DNA of 44,909 nucleotides from DAONJL01 sp035405645 [NCBI: bacterium] (GTDB lineage: Bacteria; JAGOBX01; DAONJL01), in assembly GCA_035405645.1 (NCBI GenBank), contig DAONJL010000015.1:1-44909 (forward strand), in the 5' to 3' direction. Shown here piece by piece: positions 9,306-18,127 of this stretch. A program made the translations under genes and the position numbers. Each line of letters starts with the position of its first letter. Position 1 is the first letter of the stretch. The notes below the pieces were generated by a model that did not search any database, was not told the DNA's origin, and saw only the letters and a list, made by a program, of their open reading frames with translations.

Positions 9306-9333
9306 ATATTAAATAAATTTTTATTATTGTCAA
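9306..9333 (-). promoter_or_regulatory. Promoter of proA
   Basis: Minus-strand TTGACA (9333-9328), a 16-base spacer and TAATAT (9311-9306), giving a leader of about 25 bases that carries the AAGGAG site. Confidence 0.55.
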
Positions 9334-9379
9334 TTTTATTTTTAAAACGGTTCTTAATTTATAAAACAGCATTATTTTC

Positions 9380-9439
9380 AAGATATTTAATATATTACCT
9401 TTAAATAATCTTGACATTATTTATTGTTAAATTTAATCT
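9380..9439 (+). promoter_or_regulatory. Promoter of the ABC importer with overlapping inverted repeat
   Basis: TTGACA (9411-9416) is followed by a weak -10, either TTTAAT (9432-9437) or TAATCT (9434-9439). An imperfect inverted repeat, AAGATATTTAA (9380-9390) with TTAAATAATCTT (9401-9412), runs into the -35 box and could be an operator. Its AT richness makes chance symmetry possible. The ATG at 9452 is only 12-14 bases past the -10 and has no ribosome site. Confidence 0.45.
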
Positions 9440-9451
9440 ATCAAATCATTT

Positions 9452-10471
9452 ATGATTGAAAAAAAGAAAAAATATATTAAAATTATTTTGATACAAATAA
9501 TTATTTTAATAATAGTTTCATTATTTGCATTTTATTTTGGTACGGCTAAAATTAATCATAAAAATTTTTTTTATTTTATTTTTAATAAAAATATACCTGC
9601 AAATTATCTGTCAGAATATACCATACTCTTTTATATAAGATTACCAAGAATACTATTAGCATTTACAATTGGAGCAACTTTAAGTTTATCTGGTGTTATT
9701 TTGCAAGCATTATTTAGAAATCCCTTAGTTGATTCTTATACAACAGGAATCGCTGGTGGGGCTGGGGTAGGTGTTTGTTTAAATATTTTATTTCGATTTG
9801 ATAAAATAATAAGTATTATAACATTACCAATTTCTGGTTTTTTAGGTGCTATGGCTGCGCTTATTATTATTTACCTTATTGCTTTTAAAAAAAATTTTTT
9901 TAATACAAATAATATTTTACTTATTGGTGTTATTTTTAGTTTTTTATCGTCATCTATTATCACATTATTATTAAGCATAAGTAAATTGCAATATATGAAT
10001 AATATTATTTATTGGTTGATGGGTTCATTAAATGAAACAAATTATTTTTTTATTTATATTATTCTTATAACTTCATTTATTGGTCTTGTTATCTCATTTA
10101 TTTTTTCTAATTCATTAAATGCATTGAGTTTAGGCGATGAAGAAGCACTAAATTTAGGGATAAATATTATAAGGATAAAAAAAATTTTATTTACTCTAAC
10201 AGCAATTTTAATTGGCTTATCAGTTTCAATATCTGGTTTGATTGGTTTTGTCGGTCTCATTATTCCTCATTTTTTAAGATTGTTAATTGGCTATGATTAT
10301 AAAATATTATTAGTTTCCTGTTATTTATCAGGTGGGGCTTTTTTAATTATCTGTGATTTAATTGCAAGAACTATAATTAGCCCTGCTGAATTGCCAATTG
10401 GTGTAATAACAGGTATTATTGGTGGAATTATTTTTATTCATCTTTTTTCAAAAAAGAAAATAAACTTATGA
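9452..10471 (+). CDS. FecCD-family ABC importer permease
   Basis: Inner-membrane permease of the BtuC/FecCD family, importing iron-siderophore, heme or cobalamin. The segment RLPRILLAFTIGATLSLSGV near residues 64-83, then LFRNPLVDSYTTGIAGGAG, and the C-terminal GFVGLIIPHFLRLLIG coupling region are diagnostic. It has about ten transmembrane helices and 339 residues, as expected. It overlaps the ATPase gene by four bases, so the two are coupled. No riboswitch was recognised upstream. Confidence 0.92.
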   Translation: MIEKKKKYIKIILIQIIILIIVSLFAFYFGTAKINHKNFFYFIFNKNIPANYLSEYTILFYIRLPRILLAFTIGATLSLSGVILQALFRNPLVDSYTTGIAGGAGVGVCLNILFRFDKIISIITLPISGFLGAMAALIIIYLIAFKKNFFNTNNILLIGVIFSFLSSSIITLLLSISKLQYMNNIIYWLMGSLNETNYFFIYIILITSFIGLVISFIFSNSLNALSLGDEEALNLGINIIRIKKILFTLTAILIGLSVSISGLIGFVGLIIPHFLRLLIGYDYKILLVSCYLSGGAFLIICDLIARTIISPAELPIGVITGIIGGIIFIHLFSKKKINL

Positions 10472-11256
10472 AAAAAATATTAGAATTAAAAAATGTTACT
10501 GCTGGATATGAAAATTATTTTTATATAAGCGAAATAAATTTTTCTATTTTTAAAAAGGATTATATTGGCATAATAGGACCAAATGGTGCAGGAAAAACTA
10601 CATTATTTAAAACAATATTAAAAATAATAAAACCAATTAAAGGTGAAATTTTTTTTAATGAACAAAATATATATAAAATACCAAATAATGAATTTGTAAA
10701 AAATATATCAGTAGTTTCAACAAATATAGAGACACAATTTTTTTCAGTTGAAGATTATGTTTTATTTGGTAGAATACCACATTTTAAAAAATTTCAATTT
10801 TTTGAAACTAAAAAAGATTTAGAAATAATAAATTACTATATGGAATTAACTGGAATAAAAAAATTAAAAAATAAAAAAATAAATGAAATAAGCAGTGGTG
10901 AGAAGCAACTTACTGCAATCACAAGAGCATTAGTTCAGGAACCAAAATTATTATTACTTGATGAATCAACTGCACATTTAGATTTAAATCATCAATTACA
11001 TATATTATCACTTTTAAAAAAATTAAGAGATGAATTAAATTTAACAATTATGATTACATTTCATAATTTGAATTTAGCAGCAGAATTTTGTGATAAAATT
11101 ATTTTATTAAAAGAAGGAAAAATTTTGAAAATTGGCTTGCCTGACGAAACAATAACAAACGAAAATATTAGACAACTATATAATATTAATGTTTTAATAG
11201 AAAAAAATAAAATTACAAAAAAACCAAATATATTATTTATACCAGATGAAAAATAA
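10468..11256 (+). CDS. FecE/BtuD-type ABC importer ATPase
   Basis: ATP-binding subunit of the importer. Walker A is GPNGAGKTT (37-45), the signature is SSGEK (142-146, Ser in place of the usual Leu-Ser start), Walker B is LLLLDE (161-166) and the switch His is about 199. The gene overlaps the permease (ATGA-type) and the binding-protein gene by 11 bases, so the three subunits are made as one unit. Confidence 0.93.
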   Translation: MKKILELKNVTAGYENYFYISEINFSIFKKDYIGIIGPNGAGKTTLFKTILKIIKPIKGEIFFNEQNIYKIPNNEFVKNISVVSTNIETQFFSVEDYVLFGRIPHFKKFQFFETKKDLEIINYYMELTGIKKLKNKKINEISSGEKQLTAITRALVQEPKLLLLDESTAHLDLNHQLHILSLLKKLRDELNLTIMITFHNLNLAAEFCDKIILLKEGKILKIGLPDETITNENIRQLYNINVLIEKNKITKKPNILFIPDEK

Positions 11257-12079
11257 AATTTTATTTTTTGCTTTTTTATTTTTTTTATTCAATTGTACAA
11301 ATAAACAAATAGAAGAAAAAAATAAAAAAGAAATTGAGCGAATAATTTCATTATTGCCATATATATCAGAGGAAATATATTTATTACAATCAGAAGAAAA
11401 ATTAGTTGGAGTAACAAAATACTGCACAAGACCAGAACAAATAAAAGAAAAAGAAAAAATAGGTGATATAATAAATGTAAATATAGAAAAAATTTATGAA
11501 TTAAAACCTGATATTATTTTTGCTTCAACATTATTAGATAAACGGACATACAATAAATTAAAAGAATTAAACCTAAATATAATTGTCTTTAAAGAACCAA
11601 AAAATTTTAATGAAATCTGTGAACAATTTTTAGAAGTAGCAAAATATTTGAATAAAGAAAAAGAAGCAAAAAAAATATTAGATGAAGCGAAAAAAAAACT
11701 TTTAGAAGTAAATAATAAAAAGTATAAAAAGCAATTAAAAATGATTGTGCAAATAGGTGCAAATCCAATATTTATTGCAACAAAAGAGAGTTTTATACAT
11801 AGTATTATTGAATATAGTGGATTTATAAACGCTGGTGCTGATTTTCCAAATTATCAAGCAGTCTCTCGTGAACAAATAATATTAACAAATCCAGATATAA
11901 TTATAATTATAGATATGGGCGTTCAAACAGAGGAAGAAATAAAAACCTGGAAAAAATTTAATAATTTAAATGCAGTAAAGAATAATAAAATATTTAGTTA
12001 TGATGCAACAAAACTTTGCAGTCCAACACCAATTAGTTTTATTGAAATTGTTTATGATATTATTAAATTATGTGAATAA
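11246..12079 (+). CDS. Periplasmic binding lipoprotein of the FecCD importer (BtuF-like)
   Basis: A 277-residue substrate-binding protein of the helical-backbone (BtuF/FhuD) type. The N-terminal hydrophobic stretch ends in LFNC, a slightly unusual lipobox, so it is probably membrane-anchored. RIISLLPYISEEIYLL followed by LVGVTKYC and ELKPDIIFAS follows the BtuF pattern; the Tyr-Cys after VGVT recalls cobalamin-binding members. Cobalamin is therefore a reasonable guess, with an iron chelate as alternative. A B12-type radical SAM protein in this window would need cobalamin. Confidence 0.85.
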   Translation: MKNKILFFAFLFFLFNCTNKQIEEKNKKEIERIISLLPYISEEIYLLQSEEKLVGVTKYCTRPEQIKEKEKIGDIINVNIEKIYELKPDIIFASTLLDKRTYNKLKELNLNIIVFKEPKNFNEICEQFLEVAKYLNKEKEAKKILDEAKKKLLEVNNKKYKKQLKMIVQIGANPIFIATKESFIHSIIEYSGFINAGADFPNYQAVSREQIILTNPDIIIIIDMGVQTEEEIKTWKKFNNLNAVKNNKIFSYDATKLCSPTPISFIEIVYDIIKLCE

Positions 12080-12091
12080 TATAAAATAAAA

Positions 12092-13039
12092 ATGGATATA
12101 AGTATTTTTATTACAAATTATAATGGTTTTAAAAATGGATATATTCAGGAAGCATTACCAAATATTATTTCAGAAGCAAAAAAATATAGAAAAGGTAAAT
12201 ATGAAATAATTTTTGTTGATGATTGTAGTATTGATGATAGCATAAAATATGTATCAGAAAATTTTCCTGAAATAATAATAAAAAAAACAGCAAAGAATTG
12301 TGGTTATCAGCGTGCTTCAAATTTTGCTGTGGCACATTGTCAATTCCCTATTCTTATCTCATTAAATAACGATATTAAATTAGGTGATAATGTCTTAAAT
12401 AAAATTGTTGATTATTTTAACGATGAAAATGTATTTGCTGTTAGCACAAAAGTATTTCTCTGGGATGAAAAAACATATTTAGCAGGTAAACGAATTGCAC
12501 TCCTTGAAAAAGGGCATTTTAAACTAAAAGATTTAGGTGATACAATAACAAATACAGAAATGACATTATTTGCAACTGGTGGTGCTGCTGCATTTAGAAA
12601 ATCAATGTATTTAGAATTAGGTGGATTTGATGATATTTATTATCCTCTTTATTGGGAAGATATTGACCTTTGCTATCGAGCATTAAAACGGGGTTGGAAA
12701 GTTCTTTATGCGCCAGAATGCATTATGTATCATAAACATCAAGCAACAATAAAAACAATGTATGATGCCACACAATTGAGTTTTATTACTGCAAGGAATA
12801 GTTATATTTTTTTCTGGAAAAATATTTCAACACCAAAATTTTTATTTGCACATTTTTTCTGGTCCTTAGTTTTTTTTATTCGTGATTTTTTCAACTTAAA
12901 ATTTAGATTTCATATTGCTTTTTTATTAGCATTAAAAAAAATCTTTAAAATAATTAAACGCAAAATAAAGGAAAAAAATTTTTTCATAAAAACTGATAGT
13001 GAAATTTTAGATTTGCTAAAAAATAATTATTCTCTTTAA
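12092..13039 (+). CDS. GT2 family glycosyltransferase (WbbL/rhamnosyltransferase-like)
   Basis: A GT-A fold, family 2 transferase of 315 residues. FVDDCSIDDS (41-50) binds the nucleotide, SLNND (91-95) stands in the DxD region, and WEDIDLCYRALKRG (189-202) carries the catalytic Glu-Asp seen in WbbL-type enzymes. A hydrophobic patch near residues 230-250 may attach it to the membrane. It probably adds a sugar to a polyprenyl-linked glycan. It follows the importer genes by 12 bases with no ribosome site and shares TTAA stops with capA. Confidence 0.85.
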   Translation: MDISIFITNYNGFKNGYIQEALPNIISEAKKYRKGKYEIIFVDDCSIDDSIKYVSENFPEIIIKKTAKNCGYQRASNFAVAHCQFPILISLNNDIKLGDNVLNKIVDYFNDENVFAVSTKVFLWDEKTYLAGKRIALLEKGHFKLKDLGDTITNTEMTLFATGGAAAFRKSMYLELGGFDDIYYPLYWEDIDLCYRALKRGWKVLYAPECIMYHKHQATIKTMYDATQLSFITARNSYIFFWKNISTPKFLFAHFFWSLVFFIRDFFNLKFRFHIAFLLALKKIFKIIKRKIKEKNFFIKTDSEILDLLKNNYSL

Positions 13040-14079
13040 TTTTTATTTATCTTTATATCACCATCATCAGTTATTATTATATTGTTTTTTGGAAAATCAG
13101 TTTCTGTTAATTGCCTTATTAATTTGATTGCCTCTTTATTTTCATCATAAAAAGGAATACCTTCATTTTTTAAAATAATTGGAATAATTCTGCCACTTAC
13201 AAAATTTCCAGTTCCATCTAACGAAACTTCTAAAATTAAAGAAATATTATTAGGTGGTTTTAAATTGAAATAAGAATAAGTGCAAAAATTTCCTAAAGAA
13301 AAAGCAATTATTTTTTCCTTATATGTAATAATAGCACGAGGAATATGTGGCCCATGCCCAAATACAAAATCAGCACCACTATCAATAGCTGCTTTTGAAA
13401 ATTTCACAACATTACCGCGTTTATCATTGTAAAAATATTCCATTTCATCTTTTGTGTGAAGATATTTCTCACCTTCACCACCACCGTGAAAAGTAACGAT
13501 TAAAATATCAACTTGCTCCTTTGCTCGTTTAATTAATTTTTTTGAATTTTCTATATCACAAATATCATTAAAATATGGCGTCCAATAAAAACCTATTATT
13601 CCTATTTTTACGCCCTTTTTTTCTATTATTGTTACTTCGTCTTTTAAACCACAATATTTTAAATCAGCTTTTATAAGTGTTTTTATTGTTTCTTTTAAAC
13701 CATCTTCACCAAAATCTCGTGAATGATTATTAGCAATATTTAACACTGTAAAATTTGCTTCTTTAAAATAATTCACATAGTGTAAAGGCATTTTAAATGC
13801 AAATACTTTTTTCCCATCAAAACCTTTTTTAACGCTTTCTTCAATTGTTGTAAAAGTTCCTTCTAAATTTCCTATCAATACATCAGCATTTTTAAAATAA
13901 TCTTTTACATTATCAAAAATATATTTACCATCATCTGGCGGTAAAGCGGGTTTTGGATAAGTTGAACCAAGCATAACATCCCCAACTGCTTGAATATTAA
14001 TTATAGTGTTTGTCTGAGTAAAAATTGAAAAATTTAAAATAAAAATTATAAGAAAAATTCGTTCTAAATAAAATTTCAT
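13036..14079 (-). CDS. CapA-family exported phosphoesterase-like protein
   Basis: A 347-residue protein of the PGA_cap (CapA/PgsA) family with a calcineurin-like metallophosphoesterase fold. After an N-terminal signal segment come AVGDVMLGS (metal ligand Asp34), GNLEGTF, NIANNHSRDFGEDG, TFHGGGEG and GHGPHIPRA, the full family metal-site set. CapA proteins act in poly-gamma-glutamate capsule systems, but no capB or capC is here, so the role is open. I chose the ATG at 14079 because GAGGA lies seven bases upstream; a TTG start at 14091 would place the ribosome site inside the gene. Confidence 0.85.
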   Translation of the reverse strand: MKFYLERIFLIIFILNFSIFTQTNTIINIQAVGDVMLGSTYPKPALPPDDGKYIFDNVKDYFKNADVLIGNLEGTFTTIEESVKKGFDGKKVFAFKMPLHYVNYFKEANFTVLNIANNHSRDFGEDGLKETIKTLIKADLKYCGLKDEVTIIEKKGVKIGIIGFYWTPYFNDICDIENSKKLIKRAKEQVDILIVTFHGGGEGEKYLHTKDEMEYFYNDKRGNVVKFSKAAIDSGADFVFGHGPHIPRAIITYKEKIIAFSLGNFCTYSYFNLKPPNNISLILEVSLDGTGNFVSGRIIPIILKNEGIPFYDENKEAIKLIRQLTETDFPKNNIIITDDGDIKINKN

Positions 14080-14163
14080 TTTTTTCCTCAAAATTAAAAA
14101 TAAATTTATAAATATATATATAATATATATATTTTAAAAAAACGATTTTGTCAAAAAAAATTA

Positions 14164-14193
14164 TTGACTTTAAAATTTTTTTTATGTTATAAT
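14164..14193 (+). promoter_or_regulatory. Promoter of the fmdB-exbBD-tonB operon
   Basis: TTGACT (14164-14169), an 18-base spacer and a perfect TATAAT (14188-14193). It lies about 60 bases before the fmdB ATG. Confidence 0.65.
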
Positions 14194-14252
14194 TAAAAGA
14201 TATATTTTTATAATCAAAATACATATTACAAAAAGTGGAGGTGGTATATATT

Positions 14253-14519
14253 ATGCCAATTTATGAATACGAATGTCAGAAATGTGGTCATAAGTTTGAA
14301 TTATTACAAAAAATTTCTGATAAGCCAGTAAAAAAATGTCCAGAATGCAAAGCAAATAAAGTAATAAGATTAATAACAGGTGGTGCTGGTATAATATTTA
14401 AAGGCACTGGTTTTTATACAACAGATTATAAAAACAAAACAACAAAAAAAGAAGAAAAAACAGTTGAAACAAAAACAACAAAAGAAAAAAAAGAAAGTTC
14501 AAAAACAGAGGCTGCATAA
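14253..14519 (+). CDS. FmdB-family zinc ribbon protein
   Basis: An 88-residue protein opening with MPIYEYECQKCGHKFE, the FmdB/CxxC_CXXC_SSSS zinc ribbon, with ligands Cys8, Cys11, Cys29 and Cys32. The rest is a Thr/Lys/Glu-rich, probably disordered tail. Members are considered putative regulators, but the function is not established. The ATG at 14253 is set by GGAGGTGG eight bases upstream; an in-frame GTG at 14235 lies before the ribosome site and is unlikely. It leads an operon with exbB, exbD and tonB. Confidence 0.9.
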   Translation: MPIYEYECQKCGHKFELLQKISDKPVKKCPECKANKVIRLITGGAGIIFKGTGFYTTDYKNKTTKKEEKTVETKTTKEKKESSKTEAA

Positions 14520-14548
14520 TTAAATGGAAATTTTTTGGAGTTAATTTT

Positions 14549-15256
14549 ATGAAAGAGAAAAGAATAAAAATTGTTTTTACAGTTATAATACTATTTATTA
14601 TTATCGCATTATATTATGTTTATAAAAAGATTACAATTATAAATAAAGGCGGCTTTTTAATGCTGCCTTTAATGTTTTGTTCTATTTATGCTTTATTTGT
14701 TATACTTGAACGCTATTTATTTTTAAAAAGGATAAAATTAAACTCAGAAGAATTAATTGGAAAAATAAATATAGCTATCTCATCTAATAATATTGATGAA
14801 GCATATTTAATATGCGAAAAGAATCCTACAATACTATCACCAATATTAATTGCTGGTTTAAATAATTTCAATGAACCAAAAGAAAAAATAAAAGAAGAAA
14901 TAACAGAAGCTGGCTTACAGGTAATACCAAAATTAGAAGAGAATTTAAATATAATATTATTAATAGCCAAAATATCACCATTACTTGGTTTATTAGGAAC
15001 AGTAACAGGAATGATAAAAGCATTTAATCAAATAAGATTATTAGGTGGCAATGTAAATGCAACAGTATTAGCAGGCGGAATTTCAGAAGCATTACTCACA
15101 ACTGCTGCTGGGTTAATCATTGCAATACCATTATTAATATTCCATAATTTTCTTGAAAACAAAGTGGAACGAATAATTTTAGATATAGAAAATTCTGCAA
15201 TTATGTTAGTTAATTCAATAACAAAAAGCAGAAATAAAATAAGTAACGAAGAGTGA
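14549..15256 (+). CDS. exbB: ExbB/TolQ-family proton channel protein
   Basis: A 235-residue MotA/TolQ/ExbB protein, the proton channel of the TonB energising complex. Three hydrophobic regions are seen: residues about 9-27 and 36-56, and the conserved pair around ISPLLGLLGTVTGMIKAF and ALLTTAAGLIIAIPLLIFH. The gene is followed at once by exbD and tonB, so ExbB is favoured over TolQ. A ribosome site TTGGAG precedes the ATG. Confidence 0.9.
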   Translation: MKEKRIKIVFTVIILFIIIALYYVYKKITIINKGGFLMLPLMFCSIYALFVILERYLFLKRIKLNSEELIGKINIAISSNNIDEAYLICEKNPTILSPILIAGLNNFNEPKEKIKEEITEAGLQVIPKLEENLNIILLIAKISPLLGLLGTVTGMIKAFNQIRLLGGNVNATVLAGGISEALLTTAAGLIIAIPLLIFHNFLENKVERIILDIENSAIMLVNSITKSRNKISNEE

Positions 15257-15257
15257 A

Positions 15258-15701
15258 ATGTTAAAAAGAAATTATTTATTTACAAAAGAAAAAAAGAGTT
15301 TTGAAATACCAATAGATATGGCACCGTTAATTGATTGTGTGCTTTTACTTATTATCTTTTTTATGCTTACATCAACATTTATTATGCAGCCAGGTTTTAA
15401 AATTGATATGCCTGCTGCTGAAACTTTTACTAATAATAAAACACCATTAATTTTTTGTCATATCACAAAAGATAATAAATTATTTTTAAATGAAAAAGAA
15501 CTTTTATTGGGTGATTTTGATGAAGAAATAAAAAATTTATTAATGCAGTCAGAAGAAAAAGTAGTTTCAATAAAAGCAGATAAAGAAGTAAGTTATGGAT
15601 TATTAATAAATATAATTGATAGAATACATATAAATGGTGGTGAAGCAGTAAATTTAGTCACAGTACCAATTGATTTAGAACAACTTAAAATAGAGAAATA
15701 A
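15258..15701 (+). CDS. exbD: ExbD-family energy transducer
   Basis: A 147-residue partner of ExbB with one N-terminal transmembrane helix. The proton-carrying Asp is in DMAPLIDCVLLLIIFF, and the periplasmic part ends with the INIIDRIHINGGEAVNLVT segment typical of ExbD/TolR. The start lies one base after the exbB stop, with GAAGAGTGA as ribosome site. Confidence 0.92.
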   Translation: MLKRNYLFTKEKKSFEIPIDMAPLIDCVLLLIIFFMLTSTFIMQPGFKIDMPAAETFTNNKTPLIFCHITKDNKLFLNEKELLLGDFDEEIKNLLMQSEEKVVSIKADKEVSYGLLINIIDRIHINGGEAVNLVTVPIDLEQLKIEK

Positions 15702-15704
15702 ATT

Positions 15705-16739
15705 ATGGAAAATAAAATAATATTAGAAACAATAAATTATAAAAATTACGAAATAAAAATAAAAGCACTAATTTTCTCTTCAATTATTCATATTTTTATT
15801 TTTTTATACATATTTATCTTTTATCGAGAACCAATAATAAATTCATTGCAGGAATTAAAAATCAGATTATTTACTTATAAACCAATAATAGATTCAAATA
15901 TAGATATTTCACAAAAAGTTACAAAAGCAATTTCAGAAAAAAAAGAAATAAGAAATGAAAAGATAAATTATCAAGAAAAGCAAAAAAAAGAAGAATCATC
16001 AATTCAAAAAGAAAACAAATTAAAATTTCAAAAACAAGAAAATAAGAAAGTTGAAAAATCAATAAAAGAAACAAAAGGCTATCAAGAAGAAGCGAAAAAA
16101 AAAGAAGCAGAAATACAGGGCATGAGAAAATTTGATATAACAGAATTAGAACGAAAAAAAATAATTCCAATTATATCAAGACCGGAAATTGAAGTTGAAA
16201 CTGTTAAAAGTGAAGAAATAGTAAAAAATAGAGAAGAATTATTTAATGATATAATAATCAAAGAAAAACCAGAATCGCAAAAACCTGAAAAAAAAGTGAT
16301 AAAAGAAACAACAGATAATTATACAGAACATAGTGGCAAAGAAGAATTATATTCATTGCAAACAATAACAGGTATAAAAGGAAAAGAAAATGAAAAACTA
16401 TTTATAAAAGATGAACCATTAAGTTTAGATAAATTTAAATATGAAAAATCAAGTTATGAACCAATTATAGCAGGTTCATTCAAAACAAGAAAAATACTTA
16501 AAAATCCAGATATGCCAGCACCAGAATGGGTAGAAAAAAAAGGAATAAGCACATACATTGTTTTATATGGCATAATAAATGAACAGGGATATTTAGAGAA
16601 AGTAGAAATTGAACAAATGTCCCCATTATATAAACTTGATGTAGAAGCGAAAGAATTTGTAATGAAAAACTGGTTGTGGGAAAAAGGCGAGACAAAACAA
16701 CCAGTTCGAATTAAACTTCGTGTTTATTTAAAAAAATAG
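15705..16739 (+). CDS. tonB: TonB-like periplasmic energy transducer
   Basis: A 344-residue protein with one helix near residues 24-42, a long charged linker, and a C-terminal TonB domain (STYIVLYGIINEQGYLEKVE, then AKEFVMKNWLWE and a final PVRIKLRVYLKK). It would carry energy from ExbBD to outer-membrane receptors. The linker (about residues 70-230) is rich in Lys and Glu rather than the Pro-Glu and Pro-Lys repeats of E. coli TonB and is predicted helical. No TonB-dependent receptor gene lies in the window. Confidence 0.8.
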   Translation: MENKIILETINYKNYEIKIKALIFSSIIHIFIFLYIFIFYREPIINSLQELKIRLFTYKPIIDSNIDISQKVTKAISEKKEIRNEKINYQEKQKKEESSIQKENKLKFQKQENKKVEKSIKETKGYQEEAKKKEAEIQGMRKFDITELERKKIIPIISRPEIEVETVKSEEIVKNREELFNDIIIKEKPESQKPEKKVIKETTDNYTEHSGKEELYSLQTITGIKGKENEKLFIKDEPLSLDKFKYEKSSYEPIIAGSFKTRKILKNPDMPAPEWVEKKGISTYIVLYGIINEQGYLEKVEIEQMSPLYKLDVEAKEFVMKNWLWEKGETKQPVRIKLRVYLKK

Positions 16740-16750
16740 AGGTGAAAAAA

Positions 16751-18118
16751 ATGCTAAAAAAAGGAAAGAATAATTTACTTAACTATAACAATGCAAAATA
16801 TGAATTAAAAGAAATAACAGAACCCAATTTATTTCGCGATATATTTCCATATACATCAATTCCAGTTATTTCATTCGATAATGAAATAGTGCCAACTAAT
16901 TTACCAGATAAATTTTGGATAACTGATACAACTTTTCGCGATGGTCAGCAAGCGAGACCACCATATACCGTAAAGCAAACAATTGAATTATTTAAATTAC
17001 TCCATAAATTAGGTGGGAAAAATGGAGTAATCAAACAGAGTGAATTTTTTTTATATAGTGAAAAAGACAAAGAAGCAGTAACTAAATGTTTAGAATTAGG
17101 CTATCAATATCCAGAAATAACTGGCTGGATAAGAGCAGTAAAATCAGATTTACAGTTAGTAAAGGAAATGGGATTAAAAGAAACAGGAATTTTAACATCA
17201 GCATCAGATTATCATATTTTTTTAAAATTAAAAAAGACAAGAGCTGAAGCACTTGAAGATTATTTAAGTATTGTAAAAGAAGCAATAAATAATGGAATAA
17301 TACCACGCTGTCATTTTGAAGATATTACGAGAGCGGATTTTGATGGGTTTGTTTTGCCTTTTGCAGAAAAATTAATGGAACTATCAGAAAAAAATAATAT
17401 ACCAGTAAAAATTCGGGCGTGTGATACAATGGGCTATGGTGTGCCTTATGTTGAAGCAGCTTTACCTCGTTCAGTTCCAAAAATAATTTATTCATTAAAT
17501 AAAAAAGTTGGTGTGCCATCAGAATATTTAGAATGGCATGGACATAATGATTTCTTTAAAGGATTAATTAATGCAACGACAGCATGGCTATATGGTTGTG
17601 CAGGTGCGAACGGAACTCTACTTGGTTTTGGCGAACGAACAGGAAATACAAACATCGAAGGGTTAATAATTGATTATATTTCATTTACAAATGATTTTAA
17701 TGGTATTGATACAACAGTAATAACAGAAATAGCAGAATATTACAAAAAAGAATTAAATGTTCAAATACCAAAAAATGCGCCATTTATTGGTTCAGAATTC
17801 AATATAACAAGAGCAGGAATTCACGCTGATGGCATTTTAAAAAATGAAGAAATATATAATATTTTTGATACAACAAAATTATTAAATAGACCAATTGATG
17901 TTTTAATAAATGATAAATCAGGTGTTGCAGGAATTGCAGTCTGGATTAATAAATATTTTAAATTAAAGGAAAAAATAAATAAAAGACATCCAGGCATTTT
18001 AAAAATTTATGATGAAATAATGAAACAATATGAAGCAAAAAGGACAACTGATTTTTCAAATGAAGAAATGGAAGAATTAGTAAAAAAACATATTCCAGAA
18101 TTATTTAATAATAAATAA
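16751..18118 (+). CDS. DRE-TIM acyl synthase (isopropylmalate/homocitrate/Re-citrate synthase family)
   Basis: A 455-residue enzyme of the HMGL-like TIM-barrel family that condenses acetyl-CoA with a 2-oxo acid. The catalytic DRE-like motif is TFRDGQQ (61-67) and the metal His pair is WHGHND (262-267, His263 and His265). Only a short C-terminal region of about 85 residues follows the barrel, so the LeuA allosteric domain is missing. No leuB, leuC or leuD is nearby. From memory, this subgroup resembles anaerobe proteins annotated as isopropylmalate synthase, some shown to be Re-citrate synthase; that assignment is inference. I chose the ATG at 16751, six bases after AGAGGTG; the GTG at 16742 is part of the ribosome site. 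Confidence 0.8.
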   Translation: MLKKGKNNLLNYNNAKYELKEITEPNLFRDIFPYTSIPVISFDNEIVPTNLPDKFWITDTTFRDGQQARPPYTVKQTIELFKLLHKLGGKNGVIKQSEFFLYSEKDKEAVTKCLELGYQYPEITGWIRAVKSDLQLVKEMGLKETGILTSASDYHIFLKLKKTRAEALEDYLSIVKEAINNGIIPRCHFEDITRADFDGFVLPFAEKLMELSEKNNIPVKIRACDTMGYGVPYVEAALPRSVPKIIYSLNKKVGVPSEYLEWHGHNDFFKGLINATTAWLYGCAGANGTLLGFGERTGNTNIEGLIIDYISFTNDFNGIDTTVITEIAEYYKKELNVQIPKNAPFIGSEFNITRAGIHADGILKNEEIYNIFDTTKLLNRPIDVLINDKSGVAGIAVWINKYFKLKEKINKRHPGILKIYDEIMKQYEAKRTTDFSNEEMEELVKKHIPELFNNK

Positions 18119-18127
18119 CCAAATTTA

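Noticed and set aside
9275-9451. Possible cobalamin riboswitch before the importer
   Set aside because: The space is too short and none of the conserved B12-box elements were found; only promoters and an AT-rich inverted repeat are visible.
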